Source of the DNA: Pseudomonadota bacterium
GTDB taxonomy: Bacteria > Pseudomonadota > Gammaproteobacteria > Burkholderiales > Burkholderiaceae_C
DNA: 51,824 nucleotides
Reading direction: 5' to 3'
Assembly: GCA_018240325.1 (NCBI GenBank)
Contig: JAFEFZ010000124.1
Span: forward strand, 1-51,824
Both the position numbers and the translations under genes were made by a program. Of this stretch, positions 10,944 to 20,147 are shown piece by piece; the first letter of the stretch is position 1, and every line of letters begins with the position of its first letter. Below the pieces are notes generated by a model. The model searched no databases. It was not told the DNA's origin and was given only the letters and a program-made list of their open reading frames with translations.

Positions 10944-12188
10944 ATGACCACCATGACCCTGCCGGGAACCCCGGTACGCCAGGACGCCGCCGTGATCGGC
11001 CTGGTCGGGCTCGCGCATTGCGTCAGCCACTTCAGCCAGCTGCTGCTGGCGCCGCTGTTTCCGTGGCTGCGCGACGCCTTCGAGGTCAGCTATGCGCAGC
11101 TCGGCCTGCTGCTGACGATCTTCTTCATCGTGTCGTGCACGGTGCAGGCGCTGTCGGGCTTCGTTGTCGACCGCCACGGCCCGCGGCCGGTGCTGTTCGG
11201 CGGGCTCGCGCTGCTCGGGGTGGCGGCGCTGGGCTTCGCCGCGAGCCGCAGCTGGTGGATGCTGGCGCTGTTCTCGGTGGTGGCCGGGGTCGGCAACGGC
11301 GTGTTCCACCCGGTGGACTACACGGTGCTCAACCGCAAGGTCGGCAAGGCCCGGCTCGGCCATGCCTACAGCGTGCACGGCATCACCGGCAGCCTGGGCT
11401 GGGCGCTGGCGCCGGCGATGCTGGTGCCGATCACGCTGGCTTTCTCGTGGCGGGTGGCGCTGCTGAGCGCGGCGGCGCTGATCTTCGCGGTGCTGGCGCT
11501 GCTGGTGTGGCGACGCGACACGCTGCAGGTGCCGCCGCTGCCGAGCCCCGCCCCGGGTGCAGCGCACGCCGGTGCCGCCGAAGGGCCCTTCGATTTCCTG
11601 AAGCTGCCGGCGGTGTGGACCTGCTTCGGCTTCTTCCTGCTGTATGCGGGCGCGCTGTCGGTCGTGCAGAGCTTCGCGCCGGAAGCCGCGCGCCAGTTGC
11701 ACGCGATGCCGGCCGCCTGGGTCGGCACCTGCCTGACGGTCTACATGGTCAGCGCCGCGGCGGGCATGGTGCTGGGCGGCTTCCTGATCGCCGACCCGCG
11801 GCGCAGCGAGCGCATCGTCGCAGCCGGCTTCGGCCTGGCGATGCTGGTTGCGCTGACGGTGGCCTGGGCCAGCGTGCCGGCGTGGCTGGTGCTGGCGCTG
11901 TTCGGCGCGATGGGCTTCTTCACCGGCACGGCCGGGCCTTCGCGCGACATGCTCGTCAAGGCCTCGACCCCCGACAACGCGTCCGGCCGGGTGTACGGCG
12001 TGGTCTATGGCGGGCTGGACATCGGCCAGGCGCTGATGCCGCTGCTGACCGGCGCGCTGATGGACCGCGGCGCCTACCGCGGCGTGTGGCTGGTGCTGGC
12101 GGCGGTGCAGGGCGTGCTGATCCTGACCGCATTCAACGTGCGCCGCGCGCGCCGCACGCCGCTGCGCGCGGCCCAGGTGCGCCGATGA
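10944..12188 (+). CDS. MFS transporter
   Basis: The 414-residue integral membrane protein has about 12 hydrophobic segments in two halves of six, separated by a polar, Pro/Ala-rich cytoplasmic loop near residue 200. The loop between helices 2 and 3 (SGFVVDRHGPRPVLFGG) matches the conserved MFS motif D/RxGRR/P. ATG 10944 is chosen because the frame upstream of it is antisense to the AraC gene. The substrate cannot be read from sequence. Its stop overlaps the start of the ThDP enzyme (ATGA, 12185-12188), so carrier and enzyme are made together, suggesting uptake of the enzyme's substrate or export of a product. The divergent AraC regulator is the likely controller. Confidence 0.92.
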   Translation: MTTMTLPGTPVRQDAAVIGLVGLAHCVSHFSQLLLAPLFPWLRDAFEVSYAQLGLLLTIFFIVSCTVQALSGFVVDRHGPRPVLFGGLALLGVAALGFAASRSWWMLALFSVVAGVGNGVFHPVDYTVLNRKVGKARLGHAYSVHGITGSLGWALAPAMLVPITLAFSWRVALLSAAALIFAVLALLVWRRDTLQVPPLPSPAPGAAHAGAAEGPFDFLKLPAVWTCFGFFLLYAGALSVVQSFAPEAARQLHAMPAAWVGTCLTVYMVSAAAGMVLGGFLIADPRRSERIVAAGFGLAMLVALTVAWASVPAWLVLALFGAMGFFTGTAGPSRDMLVKASTPDNASGRVYGVVYGGLDIGQALMPLLTGALMDRGAYRGVWLVLAAVQGVLILTAFNVRRARRTPLRAAQVRR

Positions 12189-13888
12189 CGCCGCGCCCGG
12201 CAGGCCACGCGCTGGTCGAGGCGCTGATTGCCCAGGGGGTGCACACCGTCTTCGGCGTGCCCGGCGAGAGCTACCTGGCGGTGCTCGACGGTCTGCACGA
12301 GCACCGCGGCCGGATCCGCTTCGTCGCCTGCCGGCACGAGGGCGGCGCCGCCTTCATGGCCGAGGCCCAGGGCAAGCTCAGCGGCCGGCCGGGCATCTGC
12401 TTCGTGACCCGCGGCCCGGGCGCGAGCAACGCCGCGATCGGCGTGCACACCGCGTTCCAGGATTCGACGCCGCTCGTCCTGTTCGTCGGCCAGGTGGCGT
12501 CGGACCAGCGCGACCGCGAAGCCTTTCAGGAGCTGGACTACCGCCAGATGCTCGGCCCGGGCACGCTCGGCATGGCCAAGTGGGCGGCCGAGGTGCAGCA
12601 GGCCGACCGCCTGCCCGAATACGTGGCGCGCGCCTTCCACACCGCCTGCCAAGGCCGGCCGGGCCCGGTGGTGCTGGCGCTGCCCGAAGACATGCTGGCC
12701 ACCCCGACCGCGGCGCCGGTGCTGGCGCGCGTGCAGCCGGCCACGGCCTGGCCGGCGCCGCAGGCGCTGCACGAGTTGCGCGAGCGGCTGGCCGCGGCCG
12801 AGCGCCCGCTGCTGATCGCCGGCGGCAGCGGCTGGGATGCCGAAGCCTGCCGCGCGCTGCAGCGCTTCGCCGAGAACTGGCAACTGCCGGTGGCCTGCGG
12901 CTTTCGCTTCCAGGACACCTTCGACAACCGCCACCCGCTGTACGCCGGCGACGTGGGCATCGGCATCAACCCGAAGCTGGCGCAGCGGGTGCAGGCGGCC
13001 GACCTGGTGCTCGCGCTGGGGGTGCGCCTGGGCGAGATGACCACCGGCGGCTACACGCTGTTGCGCGCGCCGCGGCCGGCGCAGCAACTGGTGCACGTGC
13101 ACGCCGGGCCCGAGGAGCTGGGCCGGGTCTACGCCGCCGACTTGCTGGTGCAGGCATCGCCCGGTTGCGCCGCCCGCGCGCTGGCCGGCTTGGCCGCGCC
13201 GCAGGCGCCGCGCTGGCAGCAGTGGGCGCAGGACGCGCACGTCGACTACGAGGCCACCCACGACGCGCCGCCGGTCCAGCCGCTCGACCTGGCGGTGGTG
13301 ATGAAGACGGTGCAGCGCCTGGCGCCCGCCGACACCATCTACACCAACGGCGCCGGCAACTTCAGCGGCTGGCTGCACCGCTACGTGCGCTATCCCGGCC
13401 TGCAGCACCACGGCCGCACGCAACTGGCGCCGACCAACGGCGCGATGGGCTATGGCCTGCCGGCCGCCGTGGCGGCCGCGCTGCTGCACCCCGAGCGCAC
13501 GGTGGTCAACGTGGCCGGCGACGGCGACTTCCTGATGAACGGGCAGGAACTGGCCACCGCCACCGGCCACGGCGCCGGGCGTGGGGCCGGCAAGCTGATC
13601 AGCCTGGTCGTCGACAACGGCAGCTACGGCACGATCCGCATGCACCAGGAGCGCGAGTACCCGGGCCGGGTCAGCGGCAGCGAGCTGTTCAACCCCGACT
13701 TCGCGGCGCTGGCGCGCGCCTACGGCTGGCAGGCGCACTGCGTCGACGCCACCGCCGGCTTCGAGCCGGCCTTCGCCGCCGCGCTGGCCGCCGATCGGCC
13801 CACGCTGATCCACCTGAAGCTCGACCCCGACGTGATCACCAGCCGCACCACGCTGGGCGCGATCCGGGCGGCGGCGCTGCGCCGCTGA
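12185..13888 (+). CDS. Thiamine-diphosphate-dependent acetolactate-synthase-like enzyme
   Basis: The 567-residue enzyme has the three domains of the acetolactate synthase/pyruvate decarboxylase superfamily. The N-terminal pyrimidine-binding domain has VHTVFGVPGESYLAVLDGL and the catalytic Glu in CRHEGGAAFMAEAQGK (about residue 58). The central domain is Rossmann-like (LLIAGGSGWDAEA near 200). The C-terminal domain binds diphosphate and Mg through VAGDGDFLMN (about 445-454), with the second half of the motif in VVDNGSYGTIRMHQ. Reactions in this family include acetolactate synthase, glyoxylate carboligase, oxalyl-CoA decarboxylase and sulfoacetaldehyde acetyltransferase. No small regulatory subunit gene adjoins, so biosynthetic IlvB is less likely than a catabolic enzyme. 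It is coupled to the MFS carrier and followed by an RraA-like aldolase. Confidence 0.88.
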   Translation: MTPRPAGHALVEALIAQGVHTVFGVPGESYLAVLDGLHEHRGRIRFVACRHEGGAAFMAEAQGKLSGRPGICFVTRGPGASNAAIGVHTAFQDSTPLVLFVGQVASDQRDREAFQELDYRQMLGPGTLGMAKWAAEVQQADRLPEYVARAFHTACQGRPGPVVLALPEDMLATPTAAPVLARVQPATAWPAPQALHELRERLAAAERPLLIAGGSGWDAEACRALQRFAENWQLPVACGFRFQDTFDNRHPLYAGDVGIGINPKLAQRVQAADLVLALGVRLGEMTTGGYTLLRAPRPAQQLVHVHAGPEELGRVYAADLLVQASPGCAARALAGLAAPQAPRWQQWAQDAHVDYEATHDAPPVQPLDLAVVMKTVQRLAPADTIYTNGAGNFSGWLHRYVRYPGLQHHGRTQLAPTNGAMGYGLPAAVAAALLHPERTVVNVAGDGDFLMNGQELATATGHGAGRGAGKLISLVVDNGSYGTIRMHQEREYPGRVSGSELFNPDFAALARAYGWQAHCVDATAGFEPAFAAALAADRPTLIHLKLDPDVITSRTTLGAIRAAALRR

Positions 13889-13950
13889 GCGGCCGAGCTG
13901 CCGCGCTTCGGTATGCTTGCGCCGGATTCGGCAAGCAACCCGGAGCGACG

Positions 13951-14448
13951 ATGACCGACAAGATCCCCGCCACCTGCGACCTGTGCGACGCGCACAAGGG
14001 CGACACCGACGGCGCCTTTCGCGTGCTGGCGCCGGTGTTCCGCGACTTCGGCGGCCGGCAGGTCTTCCACGGACCGGTGAGCACGGTCAAGTGCTTCGAG
14101 GACAACTCGCTGGTCAAGGCGGCGGTCGAATCGCCGGGCGAGGGCAGGGTGCTGGTGGTCGACGGCGGCGGCTCGCTGCGGCGTGCGCTGCTGGGCGGCA
14201 ACCTGGGCGCGGCGGCGGCCCGCAACGGCTGGGCCGGTCTGGTGATCGACGGCGCGGTGCGCGACGTGGCCGAACTGGCCGCCTGCGGCGTCGGCATCCG
14301 CGCCCTGGCGCCGATCCCGCTGCCCACCGAGCGCGCGGGCCAGGGCCTGCGCGACGTGCCGCTGCTGATCCGCGGCACCTGGGTGCGGCCGGGCGACTGG
14401 CTGGTGGCCGACGCCGACGGCATCGCCGTGATGGCATTGCCGGCCTGA
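13951..14448 (+). CDS. RraA-family protein, likely 4-hydroxy-4-methyl-2-oxoglutarate aldolase
   Basis: The 165-residue protein matches the RraA/HMG-aldolase fold: TCDLCDAH near the start, FGGRQVFHGPVSTVKCFEDN (about 30-49), RVLVVDGGGSLRRALLGGNLG (about 66-86), a GWAGLVIDGAVRDV segment (about 92-105) and LLIRGTWVRPGDWLVADADG near the end. The G-x3-G and D-G-x-V-R-D elements are the metal/pyruvate-binding residues of the aldolase family (divalent-metal class II aldolases); RraA proteins that regulate RNase E share the fold. The gene follows the ThDP enzyme by 62 bases, and both enzymes act on 2-oxo acids and pyruvate, so a catabolic role is favoured over RNase E inhibition. GGAG at 13941-13944 precedes the ATG. 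Confidence 0.82.
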   Translation: MTDKIPATCDLCDAHKGDTDGAFRVLAPVFRDFGGRQVFHGPVSTVKCFEDNSLVKAAVESPGEGRVLVVDGGGSLRRALLGGNLGAAAARNGWAGLVIDGAVRDVAELAACGVGIRALAPIPLPTERAGQGLRDVPLLIRGTWVRPGDWLVADADGIAVMALPA

Positions 14449-14501
14449 CCGGGCAGCGGGCGGGCGCAGATCCAGGGATCAAGGGTGCAAAGGACGATTC
14501 G

Positions 14502-15071
14502 ATGAGCACGACGATGGATGACGCGCAGTGGCAGGTCGTCCCGGCAACGCCGGAACAGATTGCAGCCGCGGCCCAGCAAAGCCGGCGCATGGTGTCGCGG
14601 CGTGCGCTGCTGGCCGCGGGTGTCGCGATGGTGCCGCTGCCGGGCATGGACTGGCTGGTCGACGTGGGCATCCTGGTCAAGCTGCTGCCCGACATCAACC
14701 GGACCTTCGGCCTGACCCCCGAACAGGTGGAGCGGCTGGCGCCCGACCGCAAGCTCGTGGTGCTCAAGGCCGTGTCGGCCGGCAGCGCGCTGCTCGTCGG
14801 CCGGGTGTTCACGCGCGAGCTGGTGATGAAGCTGCTGCGCCTGGTCGGCGTGCGGCTGACCACGCAACAGGCAGTCAAGTTCGTGCCGATCGCGGGCCAG
14901 GCGCTGTCGGCGGTGCTGACCTACAGCGCGCTGCGCTACGTGTGCGAACAGCACATCAAGCAGTGCATCGCGATCTGCGAACAGCTGCAGCTGCCGGCCC
15001 CCACCGTCGTGCCCGAAGCGCAGGCGGCGGATTGGCCGGCGCCTACAATCGCGGCCCACGTCGGGGTGTAG
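14502..15071 (+). CDS. DUF697/YcjF-like membrane-associated protein
   Basis: The 189-residue protein has a polar N-terminus (1-30), a hydrophobic stretch with the pattern [22 protein letters not shown] (about 36-57), and a second hydrophobic stretch near 125-147 ([20 protein letters not shown]). The P-x-P-G-x-D element followed by a helix, then a polar region and a G-Q-x-x-S helix, is what DUF697/YcjF proteins show, though the match is by eye. The role is unknown. Its stop codon TAG (15069-15071) lies inside the tRNA-Pro gene, so the coding region overlaps the tRNA by 10 bases, and the tRNA promoter must lie within this gene. Confidence 0.7.
   Translation: MSTTMDDAQWQVVPATPEQIAAAAQQSRRMVSRRALLAAGVAMVPLPGMDWLVDVGILVKLLPDINRTFGLTPEQVERLAPDRKLVVLKAVSAGSALLVGRVFTRELVMKLLRLVGVRLTTQQAVKFVPIAGQALSAVLTYSALRYVCEQHIKQCIAICEQLQLPAPTVVPEAQAADWPAPTIAAHVGV
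15044..15049 (+). promoter_or_regulatory. Possible -10 box of the tRNA-Pro promoter
   Basis: TACAAT lies 12 bases upstream of the tRNA 5' end, inside the end of the DUF697-like gene. No convincing -35 box is seen 17 bases upstream (CAGGCG at 15021-15026). Confidence 0.35.
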
Positions 15072-15138
15072 CGCAGCCTGGTAGCGCATCTGCTTTGGGA
15101 GCAGAGGGTCGCACGTTCGAATCGTGTCGCCCCGACCA
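15062..15138 (+). tRNA. tRNA-Pro(TGG)
   Basis: The 77-base cloverleaf begins with CGGGGTG pairing with CGCCCCG, has a T-loop GTTCGAATC and an encoded 3' CCA. The anticodon stem TCTGC/GCAGA encloses the loop TTTGGGA, with anticodon TGG at 15096-15098. It is not part of a tRNA cluster in this window. The preceding coding region ends inside its first 10 bases. Confidence 0.97.
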
Positions 15139-15219
15139 TCCAACCCGCGGCCGCAGCGTCCGGCCTGCCGACCGCCGACGCCTGCGCGTCCTCCCCCTGA
15201 TTGCCTCGATTGGCCCTGA

Positions 15220-15256
15220 GCCGCCGTGGGCTATCCTGCATTTAGCATTTAGCTAT
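15220..15256 (+). promoter_or_regulatory. OxyR-like operator upstream of ahpC
   Basis: Three of four tetranucleotide half-sites of the OxyR pattern ATAG-N7-CTAT-N7-ATAG-N7-CTAT are in phase: CTAT (15231-15234), TTAG (15242-15245) and CTAT (15253-15256); the first slot (15220-15223, GCCG) does not match. The last half-site touches the -35 box of the ahpC promoter, the usual place for activation by OxyR. Confidence 0.45.
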
Positions 15257-15284
15257 TGAATATTTGTATGCGATAGCATATAAT
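15256..15284 (+). promoter_or_regulatory. Sigma-70 promoter of ahpC
   Basis: TTGAAT (15256-15261), 17 bases, then a perfect TATAAT (15279-15284) form a strong housekeeping promoter within an island of low GC. The ahpC start codon is about 66 bases downstream of the expected start site. Confidence 0.75.
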
Positions 15285-15356
15285 GCGCTCCAGAGAAGCC
15301 CGAACGGCTTCGCACGAGTCCCAGGTTCCCAACCCGAAACCCCCAGAAGGAGCACC

Positions 15357-15920
15357 ATGTCCCTGATCAACACCCAAGTCCAGCCGTTCAAGGCGCAGGC
15401 CTTCCACAACGGCAAGTTCATCGAAGTCAGCGACCAGAGCCTGAAGGGCAAGTGGTCGGTGCTGATCTTCATGCCGGCGGCGTTCACCTTCAACTGCCCG
15501 ACCGAAGTCGAGGACGCAGCCGAGCATTACGCCGAGTTCCAGAAGCTCAAGGCCGAGGTCTACATCGTCACCACCGACACGCACTTCTCGCACAAGGTGT
15601 GGCACGAGACCAGCGACGCCGTGCGCAAGGCCAAGTTCCCGCTGGTCGGCGACCCGACGCACCAGCTGACCAACGCCTTCGGCGTGCACATCCCCGAAGA
15701 GGGCTTGGCGCTGCGCGGCACCTTCGTGGTCAACCCTGAAGGCGTGATCAAGACGATGGAAGTGCATTCCAACGAGATCGCGCGCGACGTGACCGAGACG
15801 CTGCGCAAGCTCAAGGCCGCGCAGTACACCGCCGCGCACCCGAACGAGGTCTGCCCGGCCAAGTGGAACGAAGGCGCGAAGACGCTGACGCCGTCGCTGG
15901 ACCTGGTCGGCAAGATCTGA
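15357..15920 (+). CDS. ahpC: Alkyl hydroperoxide reductase subunit C (peroxiredoxin)
   Basis: AhpC reduces H2O2 and organic hydroperoxides in the cytoplasm and is recharged by AhpF. The product is 187 residues, standard for the typical 2-Cys class, starting at ATG 15357 behind AGAAGGAG. The peroxidatic Cys47 lies in AAFTFNCPTE (the usual residue before the Cys is Val; here Asn), and the resolving Cys166 in NEVCPAKW. The mid-protein DTHFSHKVWH and FPLVGDPTHQL are canonical. The N-terminus SLINTQVQPFK fits AhpC. ahpF follows after 168 bases containing a GC hairpin. A strong sigma-70 promoter and OxyR-like site lie upstream. Confidence 0.98.
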   Translation: MSLINTQVQPFKAQAFHNGKFIEVSDQSLKGKWSVLIFMPAAFTFNCPTEVEDAAEHYAEFQKLKAEVYIVTTDTHFSHKVWHETSDAVRKAKFPLVGDPTHQLTNAFGVHIPEEGLALRGTFVVNPEGVIKTMEVHSNEIARDVTETLRKLKAAQYTAAHPNEVCPAKWNEGAKTLTPSLDLVGKI

Positions 15921-15929
15921 GGCCGGTAT

Positions 15930-15953
15930 CGGCCCGCGCCTGCGCGCGGGCCG
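15930..15953 (+). terminator. GC-rich hairpin between ahpC and ahpF
   Basis: CGGCCCGCGC (15930-15939) pairs perfectly with GCGCGGGCCG (15944-15953) across a 4-base loop, 10 bases after the ahpC stop. There is no T-run. It may act as a partial terminator or an RNA-stabilising 3' end that makes ahpC more abundant than ahpF. Confidence 0.5.
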
Positions 15954-16088
15954 TGCGCCGGCGACGCCCCGCGCCTGCGTGCGCGCGGCCCGAACAGACT
16001 CGACAAGACCCTCGGGCCTTGTCGCGAGCGCCCGCCCACGGGTGCTGGCGACCGGGCCCGCAGCCCACCGCCGATGAAGGAGACGGAC

Positions 16089-17654
16089 ATGCTCGACAGC
16101 AACATCCAGGCCCAGCTGAAGGCCTACCTCGAGCGAGTGCAGCAGCCGATCGAACTGATCGCCAGCCTCGACGACCGCCCGGCTTCGGCCGACGTGCGCG
16201 AGCTGCTGGAAGAGATCGCCGCGCTGAGCGACAAGGTCACGGTGCGCCTGGACGGCGCCGACGAGCGCCGCCCGTCGTTCCAGGTCACCCGCGCGGGCGC
16301 CGACATGGGCGTGCGCTTCGCCGCGGTGCCGATGGGCCACGAGTTCACGTCGCTGGTGCTGGCGCTGCTGCAGGCCGGCGGCCACCCGCCGAAGGTCGAG
16401 CCCGATGTGATCGAGCAGATCCGCGCGCTCGAAGGCGACTTCGTCTTCGAGACCTGGATGAGCCTGACCTGCCACAACTGCCCCGACGTGGTGCAGGCGC
16501 TCAACCTGATGGCGGTGCTCAACCCGCGCATCCGCCACGTGGCGATCGACGGCGGCCTGTTCCAGGACGAGGTCGAGCAGCGCCAGATCATGGCGGTGCC
16601 CACCGTGTTCCTGAACGGCGAATTCTTCGAGTCGGGCCGGATGGAGCTCGACCAGATCCTGGCCAAGGTGGACACCGGCGCGGCGGCGCGCGATGCCGCG
16701 CGCCTGGCCAAGGCCGAGCCCTACGACATGCTCGTCGTCGGCGGCGGCCCCGCGGGTGCCGCTGCGGCCGTGTATGCGGCGCGCAAGGGCATCCGCACCG
16801 GCATCGTCGCCGAGCGCTTCGGCGGCCAGACGCTGGACACGCTGGCGATCGAAAACTACATCTCGGTGCTCGAGACCGACGGCCCGAAGTTCGCCGCGGC
16901 GCTCGAGGCGCATGTGCGCGCCTATGACGTGGACATCATGAACCACCAGCAGGTTCAGGCGCTGGAGCCGGCCGCCCAGCCCGGCGGCATGGCCAGCGTG
17001 AAGCTCGCCAACGGCGCCGTGCTGCAGGCGCGCTCGGTGGTGCTGGCCCCGGGCGCGCGCTGGAAGAACGTCGGCGTGCCCGGCGAGGCCGAGTACCGCA
17101 CCAAGGGCGTCGCCTACTGCCCGCACTGCGACGGGCCGCTGTTCAAGGGCCGATCAGTGGCGGTGATCGGCGGCGGCAACTCCGGCGTCGAGGCGGCGAT
17201 CGACCTGGCCGGCGTGGTCGGGCACGTAACGGTGATCGAGTTCCTCGACCAGCTCAAGGCCGACGCGGTGCTGGTGCGCAAGCTGCACAGCCTGCCCAAC
17301 GTGACGGTGCACCTGAACGCGCAGACGCTCGAGATCACCGGCGACGGCAGCCGGGTCAACGGCCTGCGCTTCAAGGACCGCACGAGCGGCGTGGAGCAGA
17401 CGGTGGAGCTGGCGGGCGTGTTCGTGCAGATCGGCCTGGTGCCCAACACCGAGTTCCTGCGCGGCACGGTGGAGCTGAGCCGTTACGGCGAGATCGTGAT
17501 CGACGCGCGCGGCGCCACCAACGTGCCGGGCGTGTTCGCGGCCGGCGACGCGACCACCGTGCCCTACAAGCAGATCGTGATCGCCGCGGGCGACGGCGCG
17601 AAGGCGGCGCTCGCGGCCTTCGACCACCTGATCCGCACGTCGGCGCCGGCCTGA
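16089..17654 (+). CDS. ahpF: Alkyl hydroperoxide reductase subunit F
   Basis: AhpF passes electrons from NADH through FAD and two disulfides to AhpC. The product is 521 residues. I chose ATG 16089 ([10 protein letters not shown], the family's usual start) with AAGGAG at 16077-16082; an in-frame ATG at 16074 would lie upstream of the ribosome site. The N-terminal double thioredoxin-fold region carries the redox pair CHNC (about 129-132), the FAD-binding motif [20 protein letters not shown] is at about 212-231, the thioredoxin-reductase-type CPHC pair at about 345-348, the NADH-binding [19 protein letters not shown] follows, and the C-terminal [10 protein letters not shown] closes the FAD fold. 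It forms a peroxide-defence pair with ahpC. Confidence 0.97.
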   Translation: MLDSNIQAQLKAYLERVQQPIELIASLDDRPASADVRELLEEIAALSDKVTVRLDGADERRPSFQVTRAGADMGVRFAAVPMGHEFTSLVLALLQAGGHPPKVEPDVIEQIRALEGDFVFETWMSLTCHNCPDVVQALNLMAVLNPRIRHVAIDGGLFQDEVEQRQIMAVPTVFLNGEFFESGRMELDQILAKVDTGAAARDAARLAKAEPYDMLVVGGGPAGAAAAVYAARKGIRTGIVAERFGGQTLDTLAIENYISVLETDGPKFAAALEAHVRAYDVDIMNHQQVQALEPAAQPGGMASVKLANGAVLQARSVVLAPGARWKNVGVPGEAEYRTKGVAYCPHCDGPLFKGRSVAVIGGGNSGVEAAIDLAGVVGHVTVIEFLDQLKADAVLVRKLHSLPNVTVHLNAQTLEITGDGSRVNGLRFKDRTSGVEQTVELAGVFVQIGLVPNTEFLRGTVELSRYGEIVIDARGATNVPGVFAAGDATTVPYKQIVIAAGDGAKAALAAFDHLIRTSAPA

Positions 17655-17712
17655 GCGCTGCGCGGCCGCGGCGCGGGCATGAAATACTCGGTGCCGACCG
17701 GGAGGTACTGCC

Positions 17713-19194
<1,482 letters not shown>

Positions 19195-19208
19195 GGCCGG
19201 CCCCGGCT

Positions 19209-20093
19209 TCAGGCGGGCGCAACCGCGGCCGCGCGGCTGCGCCGCCAGCCGTCCAGCGAGTACAGCGCCAGCGCCGCCCAGATGCAGGCGAAGCCGGCCA
19301 GCCGCGATCGGCTGAAGGGCTCGCCGAACACCCAGATGCCCAGCGCCAGCTGGATGCTCGGCGACAGGTACTGCAGCAGCCCGACCGTGGCCAGCGGCAG
19401 CCGGCGCGCGCCGGCGGCAAACAGCAGCAGCGGCAGCGCGGTCAGCGGCCCGCCGACGACCAGCCAGGCGTCGAGCGCGGCGTCGCCGCGCGCCATCGCG
19501 CCCTGGCCCGACAGCGTCCACCAAGCCAGCGCCGGCAGCACCAGCGGCGCGAGCAGCATCGTCTCGAGCGCCAGGCCTTCCAGCGCGCCCAGCGGCGCCG
19601 TCTTGCGCAGCAGGCCGTACAGGCCGAAGCTGAAGGCCAGCGCCAGCGCGATCCACGGCGGGTGCCCGGCCAGCCAGCCCAGCCACAGCACGCCGCAGCC
19701 CGCCAGCGCCACCGCCGCCCATTGCGCGGCGCGCAGCCGCTCGTGCAGCACCAGCACGCCCAGCAGCACGTTGACCAGCGGGTTGATGAAGTAGCCGAGG
19801 CTCGCCTCGACGACGCGGCCGCTCTGCACCGCGTACACGTAGACCAGCCAGTTGCCCGACAGCAGCAGCGCGCTGAAGGCGAAGAAGGCGAGCCGGCGCG
19901 GCTGCGCGGCGAAGGCGCGCAGCCAGCCCCAGCGGCGCAGCCACGCCAGCAGGCCCAGCACGAACAGCAGCGACCAGGCCGAGCGGTGCAGCACCACCTC
20001 CAGCGCCGGCACCGACGCGATGCGCTGGAAGTACAGCGGGAACAGGCCCCACATCACGAAGGCGAGGCAGGCGTAGCCGATCCCGGGATTCAT
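19209..20093 (-). CDS. rarD: RarD/EamA-family transporter
   Basis: The 294-residue protein is almost wholly hydrophobic, with about 10 membrane segments in two repeated EamA halves. Family marks for RarD are MNPGIGYACLAFVMWGLFPL at the start, EVVLHRSAWSLLF near 32, SGNWLVYVYAVQSGRVVEAS near 81 and SLGYFINPLVNVLLGVL near 100, then VGLLQYLSPSIQLALGI in the second half. The substrate is not known (RarD was named from chloramphenicol sensitivity; other relatives export or import amines). It is convergent with the polyphosphate transferase and divergent from the phosphofructokinase with a 54-base gap. Confidence 0.9.
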   Translation of the reverse strand: MNPGIGYACLAFVMWGLFPLYFQRIASVPALEVVLHRSAWSLLFVLGLLAWLRRWGWLRAFAAQPRRLAFFAFSALLLSGNWLVYVYAVQSGRVVEASLGYFINPLVNVLLGVLVLHERLRAAQWAAVALAGCGVLWLGWLAGHPPWIALALAFSFGLYGLLRKTAPLGALEGLALETMLLAPLVLPALAWWTLSGQGAMARGDAALDAWLVVGGPLTALPLLLFAAGARRLPLATVGLLQYLSPSIQLALGIWVFGEPFSRSRLAGFACIWAALALYSLDGWRRSRAAAVAPA

Positions 20094-20147
20094 CGCGCCC
20101 GATTGTCCCAGCCGGGCGCTACGATCGCGGTGAAGGAGGCTTCTCGC

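Noticed and set aside
8870-12184. Upstream 1105 codons of a very long plus-strand frame that contains the ThDP enzyme
   Set aside because: Only the part from 12185 is real; before it the frame is antisense to nadA and AraC and out of frame with the MFS gene.
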